This document shows, in pieces, positions 43,400 through 51,733 of a stretch of DNA of 64,000 nt (the stretch's first letter is position 1; every line of letters begins with the position of its first letter). Location: the NCBI GenBank assembly GCA_016286665.1, contig JAEETX010000001.1, positions 61,080 through 125,079 of the forward strand, written 5' to 3'. This DNA is from Oscillospiraceae bacterium. Lineage in GTDB: Bacteria; Bacillota; Clostridia; Oscillospirales; Oscillospiraceae. The notes under the pieces are model-generated. The model was not told the DNA's origin. It made no database searches and saw only the letters and a program-made list of their open reading frames with translations. The position numbers and the translations under genes are program-made.

Positions 43400-44112
43400 T
43401 GGCGGAAAACCTTTCCGATGCTGTCGTGGATCACCAGGTCCGCGCTGGCATCATAGGGCGTGGCGGATTTGTTGATGAGCACCAGCCGTTTCCCCCGATA
43501 GTATTCTACCAGTCCCGCGGCGGGATATACCGTCAGTGAGGTGCCGCCCACGATGAACATGTCCGCCTTGCGGATATCCCGGATGGCCTGATCCATGTCC
43601 CCGTCGTGAAGGCTCTCCTCATAGAGCACCACGTCCGGCTTGATGATGCCGCCGCACTTGTCGCAATGCGGCACGCCCTCCTGCGCCAGCAGGTATTCCA
43701 CGGGGAAGAACTTGCCGCACTTCATGCAGTAGTTTTTCAGGGTGGTGCCGTGCAGCTCCACCACGTTTTTGCTGCCCGCCTTCTGATGGAGGCCGTCGAT
43801 ATTCTGGGTGAGGACGCTGCGGAGCTTCCCCTCCGCCTCCAGCTTCGCCAGGGCCAGGTGGCAGTCGTTGGGCTTCGCCTCCGGATAGAGCATCTTTTCC
43901 TTGTAAAAGCGATAGAATTTCTCCGGCCAGCGGACAAAATAGCTGTGGCTGATGATCTCCTCCGGGGGCTCGGCATATTTCTGATTGTAAAGCCCGTCCA
44001 CGCTGCGGAAATCCGGGATGCCGGATTCCGTGGAGACACCGGCTCCGCCGAAAAAGACGATGCTGCTGCTCTCTCTGATCCACTGCTTCAGGGTTTCAAT
44101 GGCGTCGGACAT
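43384..44112 (-). CDS. cobB: Sir2 family NAD-dependent protein deacylase
   Basis: A 242-aa canonical sirtuin. NAD motif GGAGVSTESGIPDFRS, TQNIDGLHQKAG, catalytic His in VVELHGTT, and the zinc site CMKCGKFF and CDKCGGII. GGTSLTVYPA and INKSATPYD lie near the end. The ATG at 44112 has GGAGG seven bases upstream. First gene of the compact operon ending at the folate ligase. Confidence 0.94.
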   Translation of the reverse strand: MSDAIETLKQWIRESSSIVFFGGAGVSTESGIPDFRSVDGLYNQKYAEPPEEIISHSYFVRWPEKFYRFYKEKMLYPEAKPNDCHLALAKLEAEGKLRSVLTQNIDGLHQKAGSKNVVELHGTTLKNYCMKCGKFFPVEYLLAQEGVPHCDKCGGIIKPDVVLYEESLHDGDMDQAIRDIRKADMFIVGGTSLTVYPAAGLVEYYRGKRLVLINKSATPYDASADLVIHDSIGKVFRQCVLE

Positions 44113-44173
44113 GCTCATTCCTCCTTCCGGCCGGGGCGGAGGCCCCTGCCCGTTTGCTGCAAGCTTATCTGAT

Positions 44174-44202
44174 AGAATACCACCGACGGCTTTTTTTGTC
44201 AA
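44174..44202 (-). promoter_or_regulatory. Promoter for the sirtuin/GT26/tmk/folate-ligase operon
   Basis: Minus strand: consensus TTGACA, 17-base spacer, TATTCT. Confidence 0.75.
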
Positions 44203-44216
44203 ACCGCGCAGGCGGC

Positions 44217-44246
44217 TTGCATTCCGCCGGCGATCCATGGTAAACT
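44217..44246 (+). promoter_or_regulatory. Promoter for the DUF6062 gene
   Basis: TTGCAT, 18-base spacer, TAAACT, about 32 bases ahead of the GTG at 44279. It is divergent from the sirtuin promoter. Confidence 0.55.
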
Positions 44247-44278
44247 TGCTCAAAAACCAGAGCGAAGGAGCGTTTTCC

Positions 44279-44974
44279 GTGCCCGAAAAGATATTCACCA
44301 TCCCCATCAACGAAGCCTTTGACGTCCTCGACGGCTGCCCCCTCTGCCGCATGCGGGAGAAGCTGGAGGAGCAGACGCTGGAAAGCGCCCTGGGCGCCGC
44401 CATGATGGAGCCCGCCATCCGCATCGAAATGAACCGGGAGGGCTTCTGCAGCCCCCATCTCCTGGCGATGCACCGCAAAAAGAACAAGCTGGCCCTGGGG
44501 CTCATCCTGGAAAGCCGCCTGGACGAGCTGGCCGGCCTGCTGGGAGAGCCCGCCCGGGGCAAAAAGGGGCTCTTCGGCAAGAAGGACGACAAGGGCGACG
44601 CTGCCGAGACCCTGACGGCGCAGGCCAAAAGCTGCTATGCCTGCAAGCGCATCCGAAACACGGAGGTCCGCTACTGCTCCAACACGGCCTGGCTGTGGGA
44701 CAGCGACGAAGCCTTTCGCGGCAAGCTGACGCGGCAGCCCTATTTCTGCCTCACCCACGCCGCCATGCTGCTGCGCGTGGCGAAGGAGGAGCTGAAGGAG
44801 AAATCCTATGCTTCGCTGTATGCGGCGGTCACGGGGCAGCTGCGGGACGCCCTGACCCGGCTGCGGCAGGACGTGACGGGCTTCACCGTCAGCTTCGACC
44901 ACCGCAACGCGGACAAGCCCCTCACGGAGGCGGAGCGAAGCTCCCTGGAACGAGCGACGAAAATGCTGCGATGA
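44279..44974 (+). CDS. DUF6062 family Cys-rich soluble protein
   Basis: A 231-aa protein beginning EKIFTIPINEAFD..DGCPLCRMREKLEEQTLES, typical of DUF6062. It has further metal-like sites GFCSPHLLAMH, SCYACKRI and YFCLTHAAML. The repeated 'C-x2-C ... C-x2-H' spacing suggests zinc or redox sites. Function unknown. The GTG start at 44279 has GAAGGAG upstream; the ORF from 44018 covers the promoter and is not used. Confidence 0.78.
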   Translation: MPEKIFTIPINEAFDVLDGCPLCRMREKLEEQTLESALGAAMMEPAIRIEMNREGFCSPHLLAMHRKKNKLALGLILESRLDELAGLLGEPARGKKGLFGKKDDKGDAAETLTAQAKSCYACKRIRNTEVRYCSNTAWLWDSDEAFRGKLTRQPYFCLTHAAMLLRVAKEELKEKSYASLYAAVTGQLRDALTRLRQDVTGFTVSFDHRNADKPLTEAERSSLERATKMLR

Positions 44975-45031
44975 TCCGGTCCGCCCCGCCTTGCGGGCGC
45001 CGGCGGGCCAGGGGTATGAAAAACGAAAGAA

Positions 45032-45078
45032 CGGAGCCGGCTCCTGATTTTTCCGTCAGCCGGCTCCGCTTTTTGCGT
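45032..45078 (+). terminator. Terminator after the DUF6062 gene
   Basis: Stem CGGAGCCGGCT/AGCCGGCTCCG with a loop CCTGATTTTTCCGTC, followed by CTTTTTGCG. Confidence 0.75.
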
Positions 45079-45174
45079 TGCGTTTCGCGGAATTTCGGAA
45101 AAAAACGGAAAAATCCGGCGGCCTGTGTCCAAAATCGGCGTTCTCCATCGTAATAAGGAAGGAGGGGGATGCTT

Positions 45175-45693
45175 ATGCTGATCTATTTGCAGACGATCGA
45201 AACCGACGAGGACAAATCGAAATTCGAGCAGCTTTATATGACGTACCGCGCCTTGCTCATGCATCTGGCTTTTCGGCGGCTGGGAAATGCGCAGGACGCG
45301 GAGGACGCCGTACACAAGGTCTATGTGAAAATCGCGGAGAAAATCAAGATCATCGAACCGGCCGGTCCAAAAACGAAGAAGCTCGTCGTAATTATGGTTG
45401 AGAACACGGTGACCGATATGCTGCGGGAACGGGGGAAGCATCCGGCGGTCCCCCTTACCGAAGAACCGGCGTCCGGGGAGCAGCTGCCCGCCGGGGAAAA
45501 CCTGCTGGAAGACTGCATCCTAAGGCTGCCGGAGAAGCAGCGGGCGGTGATATGGCTGAAGTATCACCACGGATACAGCCTTCGGGAAATCGCCGGATTG
45601 CTGGGCATCACGCTCTCCTGGGCGCAGAAGCTGGACCAGCGGGCAAAGAACAAGCTGGAGGAACTCTACCGGGAAGGAGGCGGAAATCTATGA
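45175..45693 (+). CDS. RNA polymerase ECF-type sigma factor
   Basis: A protein of about 172 aa. Region 2 contains FEQLYMTYRALLMHLAFRRLGNAQDAEDAVHKVYVKIAEK. Region 4 contains LPEKQRAVIWLKYHHGYSLREIAGLLGI. The ATG at 45175 is about nine bases from GGAGGGGG; the ATG at 45169 touches that site. Coupled by ATGA to a DUF4367 membrane protein that is likely its anti-sigma partner. Confidence 0.88.
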   Translation: MLIYLQTIETDEDKSKFEQLYMTYRALLMHLAFRRLGNAQDAEDAVHKVYVKIAEKIKIIEPAGPKTKKLVVIMVENTVTDMLRERGKHPAVPLTEEPASGEQLPAGENLLEDCILRLPEKQRAVIWLKYHHGYSLREIAGLLGITLSWAQKLDQRAKNKLEELYREGGGNL

Positions 45694-46367
45694 TTCCGGA
45701 AGAATGGTTATGTGCGGCGGCCGCAGGGTCCTGCGAAGCTTATGTATCGCAGCTGACGGCGGATTTCGACGCCGGGGAAAGCTTCGTGTTTTCCAACGCG
45801 TTTGAAAAGAAGATCGAAAAGCTGAAACGGAGAGCGGACCACCCGGTCCTTTACCGGACCGTGCGCCGGGCGGCGGCCTTCCTGCTGGCGATCCTTTTCG
45901 CCGGAATGGTCTGGATCAGCGTTGATGCTGACGCCAGGGCTGTGTTCTTTGGATGGTTCAATGAAGTAATCGGTAATAGTTTTGTGTATCATCACAACGA
46001 GAGCGCCAATGGGAATACCAAGCCAGTTGATTACCGGCCTTTATGGATTCCCGATGGGTATTCTGAAAATACGGTCAATGTGTTCGTTGACGAAACGACC
46101 GTATTGTACAAAAGCGAAGCTAAAGGTTATTTGAGATTTAGCTATATAATTAGTCTGGAGAAAAGGACATGGTATTTAGACATAACGGATGCAGACATAA
46201 AGGATTGCTGTGTTAATGCACAGCCTGCCCAACTGTTCATTTCAAAACTTGACAGTGTCGCGAGCGGAATAACATGGACAACAGAAGATTCTGTATTTTT
46301 AATTACGGGATTTGTGACTGAAGCTGAGCTAATACGTATGGCTGAAAGCGTAGAAGAAATACATTAG
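45690..46367 (+). CDS. DUF4367 membrane protein, putative anti-sigma factor (chimeric)
   Basis: A 225-aa protein with a cytoplasmic N-terminal part (about 1-60), one helix (AAFLLAILFAGMVWISVDA) and an outer DUF4367 domain (RPLWIPDGYSE, ending FLITGFVTEAELIRMAESV). The first 270 bases are GC-rich like the host, while the rest is clearly AT-rich. A stray GC-rich copy of the same C-terminal end lies at 46765-46875. This points to replacement of the 3' part by recombination. Confidence 0.82.
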   Translation: MIPEEWLCAAAAGSCEAYVSQLTADFDAGESFVFSNAFEKKIEKLKRRADHPVLYRTVRRAAAFLLAILFAGMVWISVDADARAVFFGWFNEVIGNSFVYHHNESANGNTKPVDYRPLWIPDGYSENTVNVFVDETTVLYKSEAKGYLRFSYIISLEKRTWYLDITDADIKDCCVNAQPAQLFISKLDSVASGITWTTEDSVFLITGFVTEAELIRMAESVEEIH

Positions 46368-46420
46368 TAATTTACAAATCATGAGCAGATTATAGGCTTT
46401 GAATATTCGGAGGTTATACT

Positions 46421-46777
46421 ATGTCGATCAAAAACACATATTCAACTTCAATCAGAATGGTAGCACTTTTCCTAATACTAATTATGAGCATGTCTTTTCC
46501 GGCTTCTGCCCTTGATGGCAGCACTAAAGAAATGTATAATTCGGTAGACATTATGCTGTCTGAGTTAAACGAAGAGTACGGCACTGACTTTCACATACTG
46601 TCTGCTGATGAAATGAAAAGCTTTGGGTTAGATAAATACTACGATGTAGATAAATATGGATTGACTAAAGAATGGACAGAGCAAGAACTCTTGCAATTGG
46701 AAAAGACTCTTCGATATGTTGCCGAAATCAAAATCCCTGAATATGAGATTCGTTCACAACAAGCACATTTCTCGTGA
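46421..46777 (+). CDS. Small secreted protein in an AT-rich patch, probably truncated
   Basis: 118 aa with a signal peptide (MVALFLILIMSMSFPASA) and an acidic helical domain (YNSVDIMLSELNEEYGTDFHILSADE). GGAGG precedes the ATG. The AT-rich composition matches the end of the DUF4367 gene. The frame runs straight into the leftover GC-rich DUF4367 fragment, so its last residues (about RSQQAHFS) are probably not native. Family not recognised. Confidence 0.65.
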   Translation: MSIKNTYSTSIRMVALFLILIMSMSFPASALDGSTKEMYNSVDIMLSELNEEYGTDFHILSADEMKSFGLDKYYDVDKYGLTKEWTEQELLQLEKTLRYVAEIKIPEYEIRSQQAHFS

Positions 46778-46875
46778 CCGGCTTCATCAGCGAAGAAGAC
46801 CTGCTCCGAATGGCCGAAAGCGTCAATGAAAGCCCTTCAAGCCCGTTGGTTTTCGGACAAGGTGATACAAAGTGA
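46765..46875 (+). pseudogene. Leftover 3' end of a DUF4367 gene
   Basis: Reading from 46765, the frame gives TFLVTGFISEEDLLRMAESV then a short tail and a stop at 46873-46875. This parallels VFLITGFVTEAELIRMAESV at the end of the protein at 45690-46367. It has no start of its own and is GC-rich like the host genome. It marks the right edge of the recombined segment. Confidence 0.7.
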
Positions 46876-46903
46876 TATGCAGAACCAAGGAAGGAGAAAG
46901 AGA

Positions 46904-48613
46904 ATGAAGAAACGGGTTGTGAGCATGTTGATCGTATTCCTTTTGACGCTGCCTCTCCTGCCGGCAGCGGCGGCGGGCCGGGTGATGGTGTCCCGCCAGA
47001 GCCTGCGGGTGGACGGGAAAGCAATCGCCTGCCAAAAATACAACATCGACGACCGCAACTATTTTATGCTCCGCGACCTGGCCATGCTGCTCAGCGGCAG
47101 CGGGAGCCAATTTTCCGTACGCTGGGACGAGGAAAAGAAATGCGTCGTCATCGTCACCGGAGAAGCCTATACCCCGGACGGAAGCGAGCTGGACATGACC
47201 CTGGGAGACCAAAGCGCAACGGCTGTCAGCAGCAGCCAGTCCATCTACATTGACGGCGAGCTGCGGACAGATCTGACGGTATATAACATCGGCGGCCACA
47301 ACTATTTCCAGCTCAAGGAGCTGGGAGCCGCCCTGGGCTTTTTCGTCGACTACGATCAACCCTCCAATACCGCCATCATCATTGCCAGGGCCTTCTCCGA
47401 ACCTACCCCCTGGACGGTGCAGGAGGAAACGGTCGTCGATGAAAAAGGACAGGGCGGATTTCACACCGTCAGCACCTTCGACGCTTCCGGGCGCCTCCTC
47501 TCCCGCAGGGAGGAAACGGCGTGGTCCGTTCTGACAGAGACCCGGACCTATGACGAGCTCGGCCGAACCATAGAGGAAGTCCGGCTCAGCGAAGACCGGG
47601 AAACCGGGGAGCTTCTTTATAGGGAGAGCTTTACCTGGGAATACGACCGGTGGGGAAATCTCACGAAGGAGACCACGGACGACGGAGACGCCCGGACGGA
47701 GCTGGTCTATACCTATGACGACCGGGGAAATCTCATCCGGAAATGGCAGGGGGATACCGGTTCTGAATTTGCCTATGACGAGCGGGGAAACCTCATCCGT
47801 CAGACCACTGTCAGCGCGGACGGTTTCCTGATCGTCACGGCGTACGAGCGGGACGAGGCGGGACATGTGCTGGAGGAACGGACGCTGAAGGACGGGAAGG
47901 AAACCAGTTCTGCCGCCTACACCTGGGAGGGCGACCTCTGCCTGCGGCAGGTCGAAACCAATGCCGGCGGTGAAACGGTGCGGGAATATACCTATGACGA
48001 AGCGGGAAACCTGATCCGGACCGAAACGATCTTCCCGGAAAGGACAGAATGGGAGACCTTCTCTTATGACGAAGCGGGGCGGCTCCTGCGGCGGGAATAC
48101 CGCGGCGGCGTATATGACTGGGGCGAAGCATATACCCTCTACACCTGCCGGTATGACGACGCCGGTCATCCTCTGCAGGAAACCTATGCCGCCTCCGGGG
48201 GCGATACCTGGACCGCTGAATATGCCTACAATGAAGATGGTGATCCGGTGCGGATATACAGGACAGAATGGACGGTGCACATTTCCGAGACCGTCATTTC
48301 CGAGACCGTCATTACCTACGATGCGGACGCCGGGAAAAAGACCAGCGTTACCACCCGCAGCCTGGCTCCTGCGGATCGCCTGGTGTTCCCGGAGACGGAG
48401 CTGACCCTGGAGGTGGGGCAGACGTATGATCTCGGCTTTTATTTCGAGCCCCAGGGCGCTTATGCGCCGCTCCTGACCTGGACCAGCAGCGATCCGTCGG
48501 TGGTGACGGCGGAGGATTTCGGCAAGCTCACCGCCCTGGCCCCCGGGGAAGCCATCGTGACCGCCGCCAGCGCAAGCGGACTGACCGCCAGCTGCAAGGT
48601 TACCGTGGAATAA
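46904..48613 (+). CDS. Secreted stalk-domain / YD-repeat / Ig-like protein
   Basis: A 569-aa exported protein. Signal peptide MKKRVVSMLIVFLLTLPLLPAAAA. Residues about 25-170 form copper-amine-oxidase N-terminal-like (stalk) modules (YFMLRDLAMLLSG, YFQLKELGAALGF). Residues about 185-480 hold around ten RHS/YD-type repeats such as YTYDDRGNLIRK and YTYDEAGNLIRT. The C-terminus is a Big_2-type Ig domain (LTWTSSDPSVVTAEDFGKLTALAPG). There is no toxin tip or core RHS cage. The ATG at 46904 has AAGGAG upstream. Possibly wall-binding or adhesive. Confidence 0.83.
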   Translation: MKKRVVSMLIVFLLTLPLLPAAAAGRVMVSRQSLRVDGKAIACQKYNIDDRNYFMLRDLAMLLSGSGSQFSVRWDEEKKCVVIVTGEAYTPDGSELDMTLGDQSATAVSSSQSIYIDGELRTDLTVYNIGGHNYFQLKELGAALGFFVDYDQPSNTAIIIARAFSEPTPWTVQEETVVDEKGQGGFHTVSTFDASGRLLSRREETAWSVLTETRTYDELGRTIEEVRLSEDRETGELLYRESFTWEYDRWGNLTKETTDDGDARTELVYTYDDRGNLIRKWQGDTGSEFAYDERGNLIRQTTVSADGFLIVTAYERDEAGHVLEERTLKDGKETSSAAYTWEGDLCLRQVETNAGGETVREYTYDEAGNLIRTETIFPERTEWETFSYDEAGRLLRREYRGGVYDWGEAYTLYTCRYDDAGHPLQETYAASGGDTWTAEYAYNEDGDPVRIYRTEWTVHISETVISETVITYDADAGKKTSVTTRSLAPADRLVFPETELTLEVGQTYDLGFYFEPQGAYAPLLTWTSSDPSVVTAEDFGKLTALAPGEAIVTAASASGLTASCKVTVE

Positions 48614-48630
48614 GGAAAACGGAGGGGACC

Positions 48631-49758
48631 TCATTCCGCTTTCTCCGAATTTTCGGCGGGATCCGGCATCCGCAGGACGCTCTCCTCCCATTTTTCCAGC
48701 CTTATACGAAGCCGCAGCTTTTGAAAAACCCACGCCCGCACCGAATCGACGGCGAAGCACAGCAGATAGACCGCGGCAGCGGCCCCGACCGCCAAGAGGG
48801 GGAAAGCGCAAACCGGCGCATCCGCAAATCCCTTCAGGACCCCCGGACGAAACCAGAAGGTCCAGACCAAGGGATTCGTATGCAGGATATAGACGCCGAA
48901 GGAGGCACCGGACAAACGGCCCAGAAGCTGCCGGAGCTTTGAGGAGCGCACCTCCAGACGACGCAGAAGAAACAGCAGGCTGACGGCGGAGAGCAGCACC
49001 GTCGGCGAAGTATAGTTCAGCGGAGAAAGCGTTCCGAGCCTGGGAATGGAAACAGGGAAAACGACGGTCAGCAGAAAGGTAAGCGCCGTGCACAGGAAAA
49101 AGGCAGAAGCCAGCCAGCCCGGAGCGATCCTTTTTAGAATCCCGCCTTTGTTCAGAAGCAGGCCCAGGGCGTACAGCACGATCAGCCAGAGGGCAGAATA
49201 ACCACCCCTCAGGTGGAAGGGGTCCGTGCAAAAGATGGTCGGCAAAACGCAGAAAACGAGAACAAGCAAGGCTGCCATCAGGCGCGCCGTTCTCGCGGTA
49301 ATGCTTCGCATTCCCCCATGGATGACCGGCGCCAACAGCGACAGAGCGAAAAATGCCGTAAAGTACCAGTATTGGCGGCGCATGACCGGGAAAAGCGCAT
49401 TCAGCAGTTCCCTTTTCCCGGCATATTCGTGGGAAATGAGGCGAAAGACGCAGGCAAAAGTCACCGAATAGAAAACGACCTCGAGCCACAGCAGCACGAT
49501 CTTGCTGTGCCTGTATCGCTTGCGGGCCGCGCTTACATAGCCGGACAGCAGGCCATAGCAATCCACCGCACAGTAGCAGATGCATTCCAGCGCCCATGCT
49601 AGGTAATAGTGCTTGCTGCCGGAAACCGTGCCGTCCAGGATCCCGCCCTGGCCCAGATTGTGCAGAAGGATCACCATCAGCATGGAAAGGATCCGCAGAA
49701 GATCCAGGCCTATGATCCTTTCCCCGGCCAAAGCGGAATCGTTTGTCGGATTTTCCAT
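48631..49758 (-). CDS. Acyltransferase 3 family membrane protein
   Basis: 375 aa with about ten helices. It begins GERIIGLDLLRILSMLMVILLHNLGQGG, which holds the catalytic His region of OafA/Nodulin-X-like acyltransferases. SGASFGVYILHTNPLVW near the end fits the same family. It probably acetylates or succinylates a surface polysaccharide or peptidoglycan. Confidence 0.87.
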   Translation of the reverse strand: MENPTNDSALAGERIIGLDLLRILSMLMVILLHNLGQGGILDGTVSGSKHYYLAWALECICYCAVDCYGLLSGYVSAARKRYRHSKIVLLWLEVVFYSVTFACVFRLISHEYAGKRELLNALFPVMRRQYWYFTAFFALSLLAPVIHGGMRSITARTARLMAALLVLVFCVLPTIFCTDPFHLRGGYSALWLIVLYALGLLLNKGGILKRIAPGWLASAFFLCTALTFLLTVVFPVSIPRLGTLSPLNYTSPTVLLSAVSLLFLLRRLEVRSSKLRQLLGRLSGASFGVYILHTNPLVWTFWFRPGVLKGFADAPVCAFPLLAVGAAAAVYLLCFAVDSVRAWVFQKLRLRIRLEKWEESVLRMPDPAENSEKAE

Positions 49759-49897
49759 TTGCCGTCACCGCCTATGCTTCCTATTCTTCCCGTTCTAATC
49801 ACTAATACGAAGCAAAAAGGCACTTTTGGACATGGTTTCCGGGTTTTCCGGCAGCAGACGCCGGACCCGGCATTTGATCGGAAAGTGAGGAAAGAAC

Positions 49898-50173
49898 ATG
49901 TGGGCTTTCTTTGGAATCGCCGCGATCGCAGCAGCGGTTTTGAACCTTGTCGCAGGCACGAATGGAAACGAGACGAAATACTATCGCTTCGCAAGCCTGT
50001 CCCTGACCGCCTTGACCGTGTGCGCATGGTACAGCGACGGCGCGAGAAGGGTCGAGGGCGAATCCTGGAGCACCCTGATGGACATCATGCCGACGATGTC
50101 AAAGGTGCTGTGGGTATGCGTGATCCTGTCCATCCTCATCAACGGCATCACCCTTCTGAAAAAGAGAAAATAG
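49898..50173 (+). CDS. Small membrane protein of unknown function
   Basis: 91 aa with about three hydrophobic segments (MWAFFGIAAIAAAVLNLVAG, FASLSLTALTVCAWY, VLWVCVILSILINGITLL) and a basic end LLKKRK. GAGG lies seven bases upstream of the ATG. It is located 88 bases ahead of spoVAD but is not a SpoVAC homologue by eye. Family not recognised. Confidence 0.6.
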   Translation: MWAFFGIAAIAAAVLNLVAGTNGNETKYYRFASLSLTALTVCAWYSDGARRVEGESWSTLMDIMPTMSKVLWVCVILSILINGITLLKKRK

Positions 50174-50260
50174 ATATCTCCCTGCTGCCCGTGACCGACG
50201 GCTGCCGCCGCTGTATAGATTTCCCGGAATAAGGCCGCCCGATACGCAGACAATAGGAGC

Positions 50261-51277
50261 ATGAAGACGAAACGAACCGGCAGAAGGACAGTCTGCCTCG
50301 CCGAGCCGCCCGCCATCATCGGTTCCGCCTCCGCCGTGGGGCAAAAGGAGGGCGACGGCCCCCTGGGCACCAGCTTCGACATCGTCAGCGAGGACGCCTA
50401 TTTCGGAGAACGGACCTGGGAAAAGGCGGAATCCGCCATGCAGCGGCTGGCTTTTTTCAAGGCGCTGGAGAAGGCGAAGCTCACCCTCTCCCAGCTGGAC
50501 TATCTCTTTGCCGGCGACCTGCTGAACCAGTGCACGGCCTCCACCTTTGCCCTCAGGGACGCCGGCGTCCCCTACTTCGGGCTGTTCGGCGCGTGCAGCA
50601 CCATGGCGGAGGGACTGGGGCTGGCCGCCATGATGATCGACGGCGGCTATGCGGATTTTACCTGCGCCCTCACCTCCTCCCATTTCTGCTCGGCGGAACG
50701 GCAGTTCCGCCTGCCCCTGGAATACGGCGGCCAGCGCGCCCCCACGGCCCAGTGGACCGCCACCGCCGCCGGCGCCGCCATTCTGGCCGCCGAGGGGGGC
50801 GGCCCCTATGTGACGGCGGTCACCACCGGACGCATCCGGGACGGGGGCATCACGGACGCGGGCAACATGGGGGCGGCCATGGCCCAGGCGGCCTATGACA
50901 CCCTGCGCTGCCATTTTGAGGACCTCCGCCTGACGCCCGGCGACTACGACCTGATCGTGACCGGGGACCTGGGGCGGATCGGACGGAGCATCGTGCTGGA
51001 CTTCTTCCGGCGGGATGGGGTGGAGTTGGCCCCGGTCTACGACGACTGCGGCGTGCTGCTGTTCGACCAGGGGCGGCAGGACGTGCATGCCGGGGGCTCC
51101 GGCTGCGGGTGCAGCGCGGCGGTGCTCTGCTCCTGGCTGCTGGACGGGATGCGCGCCGGGCGATGGAAAAAGCTGCTGTTCTGCGGCACGGGGGCCCTCA
51201 TGTCCCCCACCACCTCCGGCCAGGGGGAGAGCATCCCCGGCATCTGCCACGCGGTGGCGATCTCCAATACAAGGTGA
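50261..51277 (+). CDS. spoVAD: Stage V sporulation protein AD
   Basis: 338 aa with a thiolase-like fold. Diagnostic segments are ERTWEKAESAMQRLA, YLFAGDLLNQ, GLFGACSTMAEGL (active-site-like Cys region) and GGSGCGCSAAVLCSWLL. SpoVAD binds dipicolinic acid and helps load it into the forespore. GGAG is only one base from the ATG, so translation may start by coupling or at another site. It is followed five bases later by spoVAE. Confidence 0.92.
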   Translation: MKTKRTGRRTVCLAEPPAIIGSASAVGQKEGDGPLGTSFDIVSEDAYFGERTWEKAESAMQRLAFFKALEKAKLTLSQLDYLFAGDLLNQCTASTFALRDAGVPYFGLFGACSTMAEGLGLAAMMIDGGYADFTCALTSSHFCSAERQFRLPLEYGGQRAPTAQWTATAAGAAILAAEGGGPYVTAVTTGRIRDGGITDAGNMGAAMAQAAYDTLRCHFEDLRLTPGDYDLIVTGDLGRIGRSIVLDFFRRDGVELAPVYDDCGVLLFDQGRQDVHAGGSGCGCSAAVLCSWLLDGMRAGRWKKLLFCGTGALMSPTTSGQGESIPGICHAVAISNTR

Positions 51278-51282
51278 AGGAA

Positions 51283-51645
51283 ATGATTCTCGGTTATCTG
51301 AAAGCGATTCTTGTGGGCGGCCTCATCTGCGCCGGAATCCAGGTTTTGATCGACCGCACCGCCCTGACCCCCGCGCGCATCCTCAGCGGCTGCGTGGTGC
51401 TGGGCGTCATGCTGGGAGCTTTGGGCGTCTACGAGCCCTTTGCGGCGTGGGCCGGGGCCGGGGCCACGGTGCCTCTGCCGGGCTTCGGCAGCGTGCTCGC
51501 CAAGGGGATGCGGGAGGCGGTGGCGGAAAAGGGCGCCCTGGGCATCCTGACCGGCGCGCTCACCGCCGCCTCCGGCGGCGTCGGAGCGGCGGTGGTCTTC
51601 GCCTTTCTGACGGCGCTGGTTTTCCGGCCGAAAGCGAAAAACTGA
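51283..51645 (+). CDS. spoVAE: Stage V sporulation protein AE
   Basis: 120 aa with four helices: LGYLKAILVGGLICAGIQVLID, ILSGCVVLGVMLGALGVYEPF and GALTAASGGVGAAVVFAFLTALVF among them. It is a membrane partner of SpoVAD in the dipicolinate channel. The expected spoVAC gene is not beside it. The start at 51283 has AAGGTGAAGG upstream. Confidence 0.9.
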   Translation: MILGYLKAILVGGLICAGIQVLIDRTALTPARILSGCVVLGVMLGALGVYEPFAAWAGAGATVPLPGFGSVLAKGMREAVAEKGALGILTGALTAASGGVGAAVVFAFLTALVFRPKAKN

Positions 51646-51733
51646 ACCTGGCGCAGCCCTCCGGCTGCGCCTGTTTTCGCGCTCTTGCGCTTTCCTCCGC
51701 CATCCGATATAATAGGCGGGAGGAGATGAGCGC

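Noticed and set aside
46904-48613. RHS polymorphic toxin
   Set aside because: Only about ten YD-like repeats, no RHS core signature, no C-terminal toxin domain and no immunity gene. The C-terminus is an Ig-like domain.
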